A stretch of DNA of 64,000 nucleotides from Psychrosphaera sp. F3M07 (GCF_018860345.1 NZ_JAHKPJ010000020.1:230550-294549), one strand, 5' to 3'; shown: positions 46,582 through 55,646, counted from the stretch's first letter. Translations and numbers: made by a program. The notes: a model not told the origin generated them from the sequence alone.

Positions 46582-47778
46582 TTATTTGATCACCTTTAAT
46601 TCTTTACCCACTTTGATAAACGCTGCAATGGCTTTATCTAGTTGTTCTTTTGTATGTGCTGCGGATATTTGTGTACGTATACGAGCTTGGCCTTTAGGCA
46701 CGACAGGGAAACTAAAGCCAATAACGTAAATGCCTTCTTGTAACATTTTGTCAGCCATATCCGACGCTAATTGCGCGTCTCCTAACATCACTGGAATAAT
46801 GGCATGATCTTTACCAGCTAAAGTAAATCCTGCGGCTTCCATTTGCTCACGGAAGTAAGCCGCGTTTGACCAAAGTTGGTCGCGCTGCTCTGAACCCGTT
46901 GCTAACATTTCTAATACTTTAATGGATGCGGTAACAATTGAAGGTGCAACAGAGTTAGAGAATAAATAAGGGCGTGAACGTTGGCGTAACCACTCAACCA
47001 CTTCTTTTTTACCCGTTGTATAACCACCAGAAGCACCACCTAACGCTTTACCTAATGTGCCAGTGATGATATCAACACGGTCCATTACGCCACAGTATTC
47101 AGGGGTACCACGACCGTTTTCACCAACAAAACCAACCGCGTGTGAATCATCTACCATGACTAATGCATCGTATTTATCTGCCAAATCACAAACTGTTTTT
47201 AAATCACAAATAACGCCGTCCATTGAGAACACACCATCAGTGGCAATTAACTTAAAACGCGCACCATCAGCAACTGCTTGTTGTAATTGTTTTTCTAAGT
47301 CTGCCATGTCGTTATTGGCATAACGGTAACGTTTGGTTTTTGATAAACGTACACCATCAATAATAGATGCATGATTTAACGAGTCTGAAATAATTGCGTC
47401 TTCAGCACCTAGAATTGTTTCAAATAAACCACCATTAGCATCAAAACAAGAGCCATACAAAATTGTATCTTCCGTTTTTAAAAACTCACTGATTTTATTT
47501 TCTAATGTTTTATGAATATCTTGAGTACCACAAATAAAACGAACCGACGCCACACCAAAACCGTGGGCATCTAAACCTTCTTGCGCGGCTTTGATTAAGT
47601 CTGGGTGATTGGCTAACCCCAAGTAGTTGTTAGCACAAAAGTTTAAAACTTGTTCGCCATTAACATCAATATTGGCTTTTTGTTGTGACGTAATAATACG
47701 TTCAGACTTATACAAACCATCAAGCTTAACTTGTTCAATTTCTTGTTGAAGGTGTTTAAAAAAACCGGCTGCGCGCAT
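46582..47778 (-). CDS. kbl: Glycine C-acetyltransferase (2-amino-3-ketobutyrate CoA ligase)
   Basis: A 398-aa PLP enzyme that cleaves 2-amino-3-ketobutyrate with CoA to glycine and acetyl-CoA. The PLP lysine lies in [14 protein letters not shown]. Other blocks: [24 protein letters not shown] and [15 protein letters not shown]. It is the first gene of kbl-tdh. An 8+8 palindrome lies 150-170 bp upstream. Confidence 0.96.
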   Translation of the reverse strand: MRAAGFFKHLQQEIEQVKLDGLYKSERIITSQQKANIDVNGEQVLNFCANNYLGLANHPDLIKAAQEGLDAHGFGVASVRFICGTQDIHKTLENKISEFLKTEDTILYGSCFDANGGLFETILGAEDAIISDSLNHASIIDGVRLSKTKRYRYANNDMADLEKQLQQAVADGARFKLIATDGVFSMDGVICDLKTVCDLADKYDALVMVDDSHAVGFVGENGRGTPEYCGVMDRVDIITGTLGKALGGASGGYTTGKKEVVEWLRQRSRPYLFSNSVAPSIVTASIKVLEMLATGSEQRDQLWSNAAYFREQMEAAGFTLAGKDHAIIPVMLGDAQLASDMADKMLQEGIYVIGFSFPVVPKGQARIRTQISAAHTKEQLDKAIAAFIKVGKELKVIK

Positions 47779-47928
47779 ATAAGTTCACTCCAATTTGAGT
47801 TAATTGTGTTGGGTAAATAGAAGAATAGATGACTATTCAATAATGTGCTGAATTGTATAGAATTAATTCTGCCAGTACAGCAAAACGGCGTGTCCTAGCC
47901 CTAATTTTGCTAATCGCATTTATTAGAT

Positions 47929-47950
47929 TTTGTGCAGTTAAATGCACAAA
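47929..47950. promoter_or_regulatory. Perfect palindrome upstream of kbl (possible operator)
   Basis: TTTGTGCA (47929-47936) is mirrored by TGCACAAA (47943-47950) around six bases. The 8-6-8 layout suits a dimeric regulator. It is about 150 bp upstream of the kbl start and could instead be part of the 3' region of the gene at 48019. Confidence 0.35.
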
Positions 47951-47958
47951 CAAAGACG

Positions 47959-47986
47959 GGCTGTTAACCCAGTATAAGTAACAGCC
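47959..47986 (-). terminator. Stem-loop after the gene at 48019
   Basis: GGCTGTTA (47959-47966) pairs with TAACAGCC (47979-47986). Read on the minus strand it is followed by a T-rich stretch (CGTCTTTGTTT). It lies 33 bp after the stop of the 267-aa gene, so a weak terminator is plausible. Confidence 0.5.
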
Positions 47987-48018
47987 TAGTTATTAAGGGT
48001 GGGCAAGTACTTGAGTAA

Positions 48019-48822
48019 TTAATAATCTTGCTTATTTGAGTAGGAACAAACCATTCTTAGACCGTTAGTGGTAAAACCATTATTGTCTTGATAACTTATT
48101 TGTTGTTGCCCACACCCATGTATTGTGTGATAGACATAGACATAATCTCTAAACCAATCTGAGCTTTCCAACGCGCCAATATTCATGTGTAAAATAGACT
48201 GTCCATTACTATTACTGCCTATCGCAAAAATAAGGTCATTATTAATATGCAATTCACGATTGCGATCTCTACCCAATTGCACCCAACCTAAAGGCTCGCG
48301 ATTGGTGCCAATAAAATAAACATATATATTCGCACTTAAACCGGTAACATCGTTTTCTAATGACTTAAAGAAGGTGTCATGTTGTTCTAAACGAGAAAGC
48401 TCTTCCTTCTTTATCCACTCTGACATTAAGTACTTAAATTCATCCGAAAAAAACAAAGCCCAAAGTGTATCAACATCATTAAGCTGTGTAGTCAGATAGT
48501 TTACAAACGCCATTTTGTTGCAATCACTTTTAGTACAATTATCTAATGTAACCTCTATTTTTGCATTTTGGATGTGGACACTGTTCAATATTTTATTAGT
48601 GACAACCCCAAATTCGGTTGTAATTGAGTGTGATATTAAATATTCAACCTTTACTGGACTGTAAGAATCGGCGTGTTTTATTTGGTACTTTACCACGTCT
48701 TGTGTTACTTCAACGCTAGTACACTCTGGCTCTTGTTGCCCACATACAGTTTGTTGACCAGCCTGAACATTCATTGTGAGCAAGAATAAGATGAATATAG
48801 TTAGGTTTGATATTCCCTTCAT
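48019..48822 (-). CDS. Hypothetical secreted protein
   Basis: 267 aa with a signal peptide ending V-Q-A-G; no family recognised. Several cysteines (C-G-Q-Q-E-P-E-C near 27-34, D-N-C-T-K-S-D-C near 94-101, G-C-G-Q and M-V-C-S near the end) suggest disulfides in the periplasm or outside. It is third in a same-strand run with the polysaccharide deacetylase and a small membrane protein. The 55-bp gap before it allows its own start site. Confidence 0.7.
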   Translation of the reverse strand: MKGISNLTIFILFLLTMNVQAGQQTVCGQQEPECTSVEVTQDVVKYQIKHADSYSPVKVEYLISHSITTEFGVVTNKILNSVHIQNAKIEVTLDNCTKSDCNKMAFVNYLTTQLNDVDTLWALFFSDEFKYLMSEWIKKEELSRLEQHDTFFKSLENDVTGLSANIYVYFIGTNREPLGWVQLGRDRNRELHINNDLIFAIGSNSNGQSILHMNIGALESSDWFRDYVYVYHTIHGCGQQQISYQDNNGFTTNGLRMVCSYSNKQDY

Positions 48823-48877
48823 AATTTTCCTTTTTTCTTTTACTAAATTTAATATTAATTTAAATAATCTCTATTCG

Positions 48878-49237
48878 CTAACCGTCTTTTTTCGAGATTA
48901 AATACCTTGAGAGATATTGCAAAAAAATAAACAACAACACACCGATACAAAGACTAAAAACAAATGGGTTATCTGCATAACTAAAACCGTCATAGCGATT
49001 TGATATTGTCACTTTACCTAAAATCAATGAAACAATTATTGTTAACCCGATCACAAACATCATGGCTAAATTTTGATTTATTGGTGTCGTTTCCTCAGAA
49101 ACATGGATTGGATTGCACTTCGCTTGCTTAATTAACTGCTCAATTTTTATTGCCCGTTCAGGCCACTTAGCTTTGTCTAAGCTTTCGAAACACTCCTGTA
49201 ACTCCTTTAAGGTATAAAGTTCAAAGTTAGGTTCCAT
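48878..49237 (-). CDS. Hypothetical two-helix membrane protein
   Basis: 119 aa. A cytoplasmic N-terminus (about 1-55) with L-K-E-L-Q-E-C-F-E-S-L and A-I-K-I-E-Q-L-I-K is followed by membrane helices at about 58-76 and 92-110. The N-terminal helical pair resembles short modules seen in other gammaproteobacterial membrane proteins, but I cannot name a family. It begins three bases after the deacetylase stop, so it is co-translated with it. Confidence 0.72.
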   Translation of the reverse strand: MEPNFELYTLKELQECFESLDKAKWPERAIKIEQLIKQAKCNPIHVSEETTPINQNLAMMFVIGLTIIVSLILGKVTISNRYDGFSYADNPFVFSLCIGVLLFIFLQYLSRYLISKKDG

Positions 49238-49240
49238 AAA

Positions 49241-50023
49241 TCACTTATTTTCCATTACGTATTGCATAATATTAATATATGTATCGGTCCAATAAGTATC
49301 TTTGTGGTTGGCTAAATAATCTAATAACTCAGCATGCGCTTTAGTACTCACCGTTAGATGATCACCACCAATACCATGAAATAATATATTGGCAATGCCG
49401 CCTTGTTGTTCCGCTTTTTTAACAAAATCAATTAGCTGCTTACCGGTTACGTTTTCTGGTGTAAACAGTAAGTCGAATTTTTTAGGTAAGTCTGGATTAT
49501 TCGCTTTAATCGCAACAAATTTTGGACGAACTCGTTCCACGTAATTACCATCACTAGCCAATAAATCACCACATGGAATAGTAAAGGTTCTGTCCTTTTT
49601 GCCATCAATCGCTTTTAACATGGTATTGGCTAATGTGACCTGCTCTACCATTTCTACTACCGTATTTTTGTCCGTGTCATGCAGTGGATTAACCCAATCC
49701 CTGTTAGGTAACGAACCACGACAAGGGTGATACACGGTATGATTACCTAATTCGTGACCGTTGTTGGCCGCAGCACGCCAAACCTCCATATACTCATCAA
49801 CCGCTGGCGATGCCAAGGTTAAATAAAACGAGGCTTTCAAATTGTGTTTGTCTAATTCTGGAATGGCATTGTGGATTTGGCTATATAAACCATCATCATA
49901 AGACAAACTAACAGCGGCTTTGTAATGTTTTGGCCAAGTAAAATTATCATCATCCTGGTTTGCCCAAACTGGCGTACTAAGCAAAAACAGTGACAGCAAA
50001 TATGGAGTGAGTTTAATTAACAT
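49241..50023 (-). CDS. Secreted polysaccharide deacetylase (NodB homology domain)
   Basis: 260 aa from the ATG at 50023 (a GTG at 50029 is in frame). A signal peptide ends V-W-A-N. NodB-type metal site: S-Y-D-D-G (Asp-Asp) and H-E-L-G-N-H-T-V-Y-H-P, with the H-x-x-x-H pair. The C-terminal F-H-G-I-G-G-D-H carries the catalytic-base region. The family removes N- or O-acetyl groups from chitin-like, peptidoglycan or capsule sugars; the substrate here is unknown. It is the first gene of a three-gene run with two uncharacterised proteins. Confidence 0.87.
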   Translation of the reverse strand: MLIKLTPYLLSLFLLSTPVWANQDDDNFTWPKHYKAAVSLSYDDGLYSQIHNAIPELDKHNLKASFYLTLASPAVDEYMEVWRAAANNGHELGNHTVYHPCRGSLPNRDWVNPLHDTDKNTVVEMVEQVTLANTMLKAIDGKKDRTFTIPCGDLLASDGNYVERVRPKFVAIKANNPDLPKKFDLLFTPENVTGKQLIDFVKKAEQQGGIANILFHGIGGDHLTVSTKAHAELLDYLANHKDTYWTDTYINIMQYVMENK

Positions 50024-50108
50024 AAGCACTACCCAAACTGATTAATTTTGATTAGTGTTTAACATGTTGAAACATAAAGCAATGGTTTATACTTTTTAGG
50101 AGATGTTA

Positions 50109-50597
50109 TTGAAACTTACGACACCCACAGAGTCTGACATAAATACGATAAGTCAGTGGTTTCCAGATGAAATCCGCCTAAGAACGTGGTCGGGACCTAA
50201 GTTTCGTTACCCCTTTACCCAAGCCTCATTTTATCAAGACTTGAGCATGGAGCGACTCCCTTCATTTTGCTTAAAATACTCTGAAAAAAATGAGTGTGTA
50301 GATACCGATATGTTAGTTGGTTTTGGTCAGTATTATTCTAGGGTGGGCAGATGTCATTTAGGTCGCCTGGTGATTAACCCTGAATGTCGTGGGCAAAATA
50401 AAATAGCGGATTTAATCCATTTGTTAGCGCATGAAGGTTGTGCGCAACTAAAAGCGGATATGCTGTCTTTGTTTGTATTTCACGACAATCATAAAGCCAA
50501 AAACGCTTATCAAAAATTAGGCTTTGTAGAAGCCGAGTACCCTGAAGAGATGCCGATGGATGGTTGTGTTTACATGGTTAAACAATACAAAAGTTAA
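50109..50597 (+). CDS. GNAT-family N-acetyltransferase
   Basis: 162 aa from the chosen start. GNAT core: a beta strand G-F-G-Q-Y-Y, then H-L-G-R-L-V-I-N-P-E-C-R-G-Q-N-K-I-A-D-L-I with the CoA-binding R/Q-G-x-x-x-A pattern, and a last strand with H-D-N-H-K-A-K-N-A-Y-Q-K-L-G-F, the usual GNAT end. The ATG at 50103 has AGGAG touching it, too close for initiation; the TTG at 50109 has AGGAG six bases upstream, so I prefer TTG. The substrate is unknown. Confidence 0.85.
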   Translation: MKLTTPTESDINTISQWFPDEIRLRTWSGPKFRYPFTQASFYQDLSMERLPSFCLKYSEKNECVDTDMLVGFGQYYSRVGRCHLGRLVINPECRGQNKIADLIHLLAHEGCAQLKADMLSLFVFHDNHKAKNAYQKLGFVEAEYPEEMPMDGCVYMVKQYKS

Positions 50598-50651
50598 TCA
50601 TTTTTATACCAATTTCATCAAGTTCTTAGTCATTAAAGATAGGTAATGTGA

Positions 50652-50942
50652 ATGTACGCAGTGATATTTAAAGCCAAAATTGCAAAGTTAAATGATGAAT
50701 ATTCCAAAACTGCAGCAAAAATGCGAGAGTTAGCATTTAGTAAATATGGCTGTTTAGACTTTGTTGCGGTATGTGAGGGTGAACAAGAAGTGGCGATTTC
50801 TTATTGGCCAGATGAACAATCGATATTAGCTTGGAAAAAAGATCCGGAACATCTTCTAGCACAACAACTTGGCCAGAAAAATTGGTACCAATCTTATAGT
50901 GTTGAAGTAGTTGAAATTAAACGCCAATATCGTTCTAACTAA
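50652..50942 (+). CDS. Antibiotic-biosynthesis-monooxygenase-like (ABM) small protein
   Basis: 96 aa, a ferredoxin-like alpha-beta dimer fold. The pattern M-Y-A-V-I-F-K-A-K-I-A, K-M-R-E-L-A-F-S-K-Y-G-C-L-D-F and A-I-S-Y-W-P-D-E-Q-S-I-L-A-W-K matches ABM proteins such as YgiN or heme-degrading relatives. No heme ligand can be assigned. It follows the GNAT gene by 54 bp on the same strand. Confidence 0.78.
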   Translation: MYAVIFKAKIAKLNDEYSKTAAKMRELAFSKYGCLDFVAVCEGEQEVAISYWPDEQSILAWKKDPEHLLAQQLGQKNWYQSYSVEVVEIKRQYRSN

Positions 50943-50955
50943 GTTAGTTTATTAG

Positions 50956-51192
50956 CTAATCTTTAATTCCAGTACTTGTACTGGCATTTTTAATGGTACG
51001 AATAAACAAATATATGGCTGCGATTCCAGCAAACACAGACGCTAAGGGTGTGTAACCAATTTGCTCTAAGCTAAAATCTTTAGAAACAGCAACATAGCCA
51101 ATTAAAAACCCAAGCTGTGCTAGCCCAAATAACATGACCATAAAACAAATACCAAGGGTGACCCAGTTAAATATCGTTAATCTTTTTTCCAT
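50956..51192 (-). CDS. Small inner-membrane protein, function unknown
   Basis: 78 aa with about two membrane helices (about 9-34 and 47-66) and a short Lys/Ser-rich tail. No family recognised. GGAAAAAA precedes the ATG. It sits 88 bp upstream of the end of feoB on the same strand, but there is no sign of coupling. Confidence 0.65.
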   Translation of the reverse strand: MEKRLTIFNWVTLGICFMVMLFGLAQLGFLIGYVAVSKDFSLEQIGYTPLASVFAGIAAIYLFIRTIKNASTSTGIKD

Positions 51193-51280
51193 TGGAACTC
51201 TTTATTATCCGTAAATACAACTTAGTTAGCAGAAGTGGCAACCATATGCTGCCACTTGTGATATTTCAACCTTTGTCGTA

Positions 51281-53098
51281 TTAGATTAATGCATTTGCCA
51301 AGAAGGCCAAGATATACGCAAGTACGCCGTAAGCGGCGTATAACCCCCAAGATAATTTGCTATTTCCGGTTTCTGCTTTTAATGTCGCAACGGTGGCAAC
51401 ACACTGTAAAGCTACAACATAAAATAATAACAAACCAATACCTGTACCTAATGGCAAGCCATCGTTCATTATATTTTGTGCGAGGCCAGCAATGTTTTCG
51501 TCAGCCCCTTCCATTCCATATAAGGTACCAAGCGCGCCAACAAACACCTCTCTGGCTAAGAACGACATTAAAATGGCAATACCATAACGCCAATCCAAAC
51601 CAAGTGGGGCAAAGATAGGCTCAACAAAATGACCTATGCTCCCTAACCAAGACTCTTCTAAACTTGCATTCATCGGGAAATAACCCAGAACCCAAATGCC
51701 CACCGCGACCATAAATATAATTGGCGCAGCACGTTTTATAAATTGTACGCCACTGTTGATCACTCTGTGATAAAGCGGTTTCCAATGTGGTAAACGGTAA
51801 CTTGGTAATTCAATAATAAATGGCATTTCAGATTTTTCATGGTCGGTGATACTTGAGCGGCTTAATAACGCACTAATAATCAACGCCGTGACGATACCAA
51901 ACATATACAAACCAAAAAACGTAACCCCTTGCAGGTTAAATATGCCTAACCAATAAACATCAGATGGGATAAATACAGATACTAATAACGCATAAACTGG
52001 TAATCGTGCTGAACAAGACATTAACGGAATTGTCATCATAGTGATTAATCGTTTGCGCGGAGATTCAATCGTACGTGCCGCCATAATGGCCGGGATAGCA
52101 CAGGCGTGACCGGAAAGGTAAGGAATGAAACTTCTTCCAGATAATCCAAAATAACTTAACGGTTTATGACAAATTAATGCCGCTCTGGCTAAATATCCGC
52201 TGTCTTCTAGCAAGCCTATAATGAACGTTAACACCATAATTTGCGGTACAAACACTAAAAACGAGCCAACACCACCAAATATGGCGTCATTCAAGAAGTC
52301 CGTAACGACTCCTTGTCCTGTAAATTGAGTGATGAAAACAGCCATGCCGGCAATAATGGTTTCCACCCCATCCATTAATGGCGCTGCCCAAGTAAAAATA
52401 CTTTGGAAGAGCACAAACATAATGGCTAAAAATGCAAATGAACCAAACAGGCTATTCAGTAAAAAATTATCAACCTTGTTTTGATTTTTAAGCACTACAT
52501 CTTTATTTATTGCGTAGGTCTTAGCCAATGCACGGCTGAAATCGACCACTTCTTTGGTGGTTTCTAATGGAATCTTTGGAACCAAAGGATTGAAGTTTTT
52601 ATACTCGGCATTTAACAAGGCATTTTTAAATTCAGCGATGCCATCAAGTGAACGAGCAGACAAAGCATAAACCGGAGCACCGAGTTCATTGGCTAACCCA
52701 TCGATATCAATGTTATGGCCAAACCGTTTCACTTCATCGATAAAATTTAAAACATATACAATGGGTTTGTTTGCTTTGCTGGCTAACAGTTGCGCTTGTA
52801 ATGCAAACACTAAACTGCGCTCTAACCGAGTGGCATCTAATACACACACAACAAGCTCAGTTTCGTCATCGTTTACACGAAGGGTCAGTTGTTCAACAGC
52901 TACTTGTTCATCAATGGACATGGTGCTTAAAGAATAAGTGCCAGGGAAGTCTATAACTTCATACTCTCCCATTGCGCCACTTTTAATTTCAACGGTGACA
53001 CCAGGGTAGTTTGCGACTTTTTGTCGAAGGCCAGTAAGTTGGTTGAACAATAGGCTTTTGCCACAGTTAGGTTTACCGACTAAGAGAATTTTTTTCAT
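51281..53098 (-). CDS. feoB: Ferrous iron transport protein B
   Basis: FeoB is the GTP-controlled Fe2+ channel of the inner membrane. G1 is G-K-P-N-C-G-K-S at 8-15, G2 around Thr35, G3 D-F-P-G at 50-53, G4 N-F-I-D. The membrane part has the two gate motifs P-C/S-C-like S-C-S-A-R-L-P and S-G-H-A-C-A-I-P. At 605 aa it is shorter than E. coli FeoB (773), mainly in the cytoplasmic spacer and C-terminus. Two bases separate it from feoA. It should be repressed by Fur. Confidence 0.95.
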   Translation of the reverse strand: MKKILLVGKPNCGKSLLFNQLTGLRQKVANYPGVTVEIKSGAMGEYEVIDFPGTYSLSTMSIDEQVAVEQLTLRVNDDETELVVCVLDATRLERSLVFALQAQLLASKANKPIVYVLNFIDEVKRFGHNIDIDGLANELGAPVYALSARSLDGIAEFKNALLNAEYKNFNPLVPKIPLETTKEVVDFSRALAKTYAINKDVVLKNQNKVDNFLLNSLFGSFAFLAIMFVLFQSIFTWAAPLMDGVETIIAGMAVFITQFTGQGVVTDFLNDAIFGGVGSFLVFVPQIMVLTFIIGLLEDSGYLARAALICHKPLSYFGLSGRSFIPYLSGHACAIPAIMAARTIESPRKRLITMMTIPLMSCSARLPVYALLVSVFIPSDVYWLGIFNLQGVTFFGLYMFGIVTALIISALLSRSSITDHEKSEMPFIIELPSYRLPHWKPLYHRVINSGVQFIKRAAPIIFMVAVGIWVLGYFPMNASLEESWLGSIGHFVEPIFAPLGLDWRYGIAILMSFLAREVFVGALGTLYGMEGADENIAGLAQNIMNDGLPLGTGIGLLLFYVVALQCVATVATLKAETGNSKLSWGLYAAYGVLAYILAFLANALI

Positions 53099-53100
53099 AA

Positions 53101-53340
53101 TTAATTATTGTTCGACGTTGAGATGAAAATTTGTTCAGCTAATGCTTGTTCTAATGAATAGACACAATCACCAATTTGAATGACTAGTGGGCCGGAAAAA
53201 ATGCTTCTACGTAGACATTTAATATATTGGTCAGTTTCAAACCCCATTTCTACCAAACGGGTGCTGACTGAATCATCTAAATGCTCACAAAGATGGGAAA
53301 TGTTTGCAGTTCCACCCTTGTGTAATTCCCATAAAGTCAT
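53101..53340 (-). CDS. feoA: Ferrous iron transport protein A
   Basis: A 79-aa SH3-like FeoA protein that helps FeoB. Pattern: G-G-T-A-N-I-S-H-L, R-L-V-E-M-G-F, G-P-L-V-I-Q-I-G-D-C-V-Y-S-L-E. GAGG five bases before the ATG supports the start. It is directly upstream of feoB, with a Fur-box-like sequence about 60 bp before it. Confidence 0.93.
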   Translation of the reverse strand: MTLWELHKGGTANISHLCEHLDDSVSTRLVEMGFETDQYIKCLRRSIFSGPLVIQIGDCVYSLEQALAEQIFISTSNNN

Positions 53341-53397
53341 ATGAACCTCAATTCTAAAGAAGAGAAACCATAATAACCTTATTTAATCGAACTGTTA

Positions 53398-53416
53398 AAT
53401 GATAATAGTTATTATT
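53398..53416 (-). promoter_or_regulatory. Fur-box-like palindrome upstream of feoA
   Basis: A 19-bp sequence with arms AATGATAAT and GTTATTATT around one base; 7 of 9 arm positions pair. It resembles the GATAATGATAATCATTATC consensus and lies 58-76 bp upstream of the feoA start, a typical Fur location. Confidence 0.7.
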
Positions 53417-53462
53417 ACCGTTTAGTTTACTCACTTTTTATCTATGTCCAATTTTTGCCAAT

Positions 53463-53490
53463 AAAAAAGGCAGTGAATAAACACTGCCTT
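53463..53490 (-). terminator. Rho-independent terminator after the choice-of-anchor I gene
   Basis: A 9-bp stem AAGGCAGTG / CACTGCCTT (53467-53475 with 53482-53490). Read on the minus strand it ends in a T run, so it stops transcription from the gene at 53537..55423. Confidence 0.85.
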
Positions 53491-53536
53491 ATTGATGTTA
53501 TCGATTTGGATAACTAACCCATATTAACAAAAATGA

Positions 53537-55423
53537 TTATTTTTCATTAATTTGCCAAATCGCTACTGTGCCAGAGATTTCGTTGCCTATGACTAATAAC
53601 GCTTGGTTTGTTGGACTATGTGCGGCATCAATAAACTTCATTCCTTCAGGTGCTAAGTCACCTGTTATGTCAGCATCTTCAACTAAACCTCGGTTAAAGA
53701 AGTAATCAACAAAGTTCACATCATATGGATTAGTAATATCAAACACTAACATGCCACTCATTCTCTCTAAGCCAACAAAAGCATAAGTATTATTGCCAAT
53801 TTTACCTAACGCTAGGGCTTCTGGCTCTGCACCTTTAGCATCTGAACGGGTATCCCCAACATTTTCATCTTCATTATTATTAAACGCCGAACCATGCATT
53901 GCTGCCGTTATCTTGGCAATTTGGTCGCCTGAATCAAAAATTAACAAACCATTTTGATCCCAAATAGAAAATGAACGAGCGCCAAAACTATATAAGTCGG
54001 CGTACTCACCATCATCGTTTTTACCCATTGATGACGTCACGATTAAACGACCAAGGCCATCATTGCCACCCATTTCACTGATATAAGCATCTAATTCAGG
54101 TGATACGGTCGCTAAATCTTCCAAGTCTTTAGCACGTACTTCATCTGTATAAGCGATGCACACTTCTTCACCGTCATCCCATTCATAAGAACCAGAAGGA
54201 AAATCGGTTTCACATTCCGCTTTACCCGCATCTTCCGCAGCATCTCGCTCAAAAGCGATATACTCTCTTGCGTCACCTTCATTTGCAGAAACAACAAAGT
54301 CTACGCCATTCCATTGATAAGAATCTATGGTATCAGGTTGGTATAAACCATATAAATGTTGGTATTTTTTGAAGTTAATGCCGCCATCTTTATCAGACAC
54401 GTCAATTTGATATTCACTCCAGTCCTTAACGCCCAACCCAACTACTTTAACGCTGTTATCACTAAGATTGACAATGGCCATGGCATTATTATCTTGTAAC
54501 GAAACATACGCTTTGCTGTTGTCCTTAGATACAGTGATGTATTCCGGCTCCAAGTCTTGCGCTACAGTATAAGTGCGCACTTGGCCTTTAATCGTTAGTC
54601 CATTAGGATTGGCAAATTTAACGCCTTGTTGTTCTAACTCTTGTTGTTTGTCGTTGTAATCTTCAAATGTGATCTGTGTTGCTGTGTCTGCCGGTACACC
54701 ATCGGTTATATTGATTACGGAAATAGAGCCTTCAGGATCAATAACATAATCATCGGCAGGCTCACCTTCATTGGCAACCAGCACTTTTTTACCATCATGA
54801 CTAAAAACAACATTATCAGGTAAGTCACCCACTTCTACATTTTTGATAAAACTTGGTACTGCACCAGAGATATCATAAAACGCGACATGTCCATTAACAC
54901 CTTTAGTACCTGAATCTACAGCCACGGCTAACAAGTTATTGTTATTATCAACGGCAATACTGTTGGCATCGCCCGATAATGATGCACTGGTAGCTAAGTT
55001 TATGGTTTGAGATGCGGTTAGATTGGTATTGGTAATGACACCTTCGGTATCAGCTGTTAATTCAGCTTTATCCATACCATTGATATCAATGATCTCAACA
55101 ACCGCAGGAGATGCTGAGCTATTAATTGCATATACCCAACCTGTAGAGTTTTGATAAGAAACGATTTCAGCTGCACCTTCAGGGTCACTGGCATTTAATT
55201 GAGCACGACCGACTAGTTCAATCTCTAACATTGTCGTTGCATCTTTGCCGTCAGTACCGTCAGCCCCATCAACACCGTTAGTGCCATTTACGCCATTTGT
55301 ACCGTTAACGCCATTTGTACCATTAACCCCATCGTTACCATTTACACCGTTTTCGCCGTCTTCTGCACAACCGGTAATTAATGTAGCTAATAACAGTGCC
55401 AAACTGGTTTTTCTGTATTTCAT
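53537..55423 (-). CDS. Choice-of-anchor I family lipoprotein with collagen-like neck
   Basis: 628 aa from the chosen ATG. A lipoprotein signal ends I-T-G-C (lipidated Cys19). A collagen-like neck of 13 G-x-x triplets (about 23-61) precedes a large beta-propeller-like domain of the choice-of-anchor I type (S-G-D-A-N-S-I-A-V, V-L-V-A-N-E-G-E-P, D-A-R-E-Y, E-A-L-A-L-G-K-I-G-N-N-T-Y-A-F-V-G-L-E-R-M-S-G). Such proteins are found with secreted phosphatase or phytase-like domains, so a phosphate link is possible but unproven. AGGA seven bases before the ATG at 55423 decides the start. A Pho-box-like site lies about 80 bp upstream. Confidence 0.85.
   Translation of the reverse strand: MKYRKTSLALLLATLITGCAEDGENGVNGNDGVNGTNGVNGTNGVNGTNGVDGADGTDGKDATTMLEIELVGRAQLNASDPEGAAEIVSYQNSTGWVYAINSSASPAVVEIIDINGMDKAELTADTEGVITNTNLTASQTINLATSASLSGDANSIAVDNNNNLLAVAVDSGTKGVNGHVAFYDISGAVPSFIKNVEVGDLPDNVVFSHDGKKVLVANEGEPADDYVIDPEGSISVINITDGVPADTATQITFEDYNDKQQELEQQGVKFANPNGLTIKGQVRTYTVAQDLEPEYITVSKDNSKAYVSLQDNNAMAIVNLSDNSVKVVGLGVKDWSEYQIDVSDKDGGINFKKYQHLYGLYQPDTIDSYQWNGVDFVVSANEGDAREYIAFERDAAEDAGKAECETDFPSGSYEWDDGEEVCIAYTDEVRAKDLEDLATVSPELDAYISEMGGNDGLGRLIVTSSMGKNDDGEYADLYSFGARSFSIWDQNGLLIFDSGDQIAKITAAMHGSAFNNNEDENVGDTRSDAKGAEPEALALGKIGNNTYAFVGLERMSGMLVFDITNPYDVNFVDYFFNRGLVEDADITGDLAPEGMKFIDAAHSPTNQALLVIGNEISGTVAIWQINEK
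55241..55357 (-). repeat. Collagen-like G-x-x coding repeat with an 18-bp tandem core
   Basis: Thirteen G-x-x codon triplets in the lipoprotein neck. Three of them are tandem copies of the six-residue unit G-V-N-G-T-N, an 18-bp DNA repeat. Length changes by slippage would keep the frame. Confidence 0.85.
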
Positions 55424-55501
55424 TATCAATTCCTAAACCTTGTTATAAGTGATTGTTTATAAAAAATTTAGGTGATTAAAAGATAAGTTGATGACCTTAG
55501 G

Positions 55502-55519
55502 ATTGCAGCAAAATGACAG
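55502..55519 (-). promoter_or_regulatory. Pho-box-like sequence upstream of the choice-of-anchor I gene
   Basis: On the minus strand it reads CTGTCAT, four bases, CTGCAAT. The first half is an exact Pho half-site and the second matches 5 of 7 positions, with the standard 4-bp spacing. It is about 80 bp upstream of the start. The call rests on sequence resemblance only. Confidence 0.45.
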
Positions 55520-55601
55520 TTTAATGTTTGATGTTTTTTATCTGTAACTTAGCTGTCATTTTTCAGATGTTATTTTCAATAATAATATGGAGGAGTTAAC
55601 A

Positions 55602-55646
55602 ATGTGCGGCCTTATTAAGCCAACGATTAATCTAATAAGTCGTTAG
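55602..55646 (+). CDS. 14-codon ORF with strong ribosome binding site
   Basis: GGAGG stands eight bases before an ATG, then 14 codons (M-C-G-L-I-K-P-T-I-N-L-I-S-R) and a stop overlapping the 3' end of convergent gmhB. It may be a small peptide, or the surviving start of a lost gene of the class II amidotransferase type, whose proteins begin Met-Cys-Gly. The evidence is only the SD and the first residues. Confidence 0.25.
   Translation: MCGLIKPTINLISR

Noticed and set aside
55245-55436. Proline-rich ORF on the + strand (many Pro-x-Thr-Pro repeats)
   Set aside because: It is the exact reverse of the collagen-like G-x-x codons of the lipoprotein gene; glycine codons read backwards give proline.
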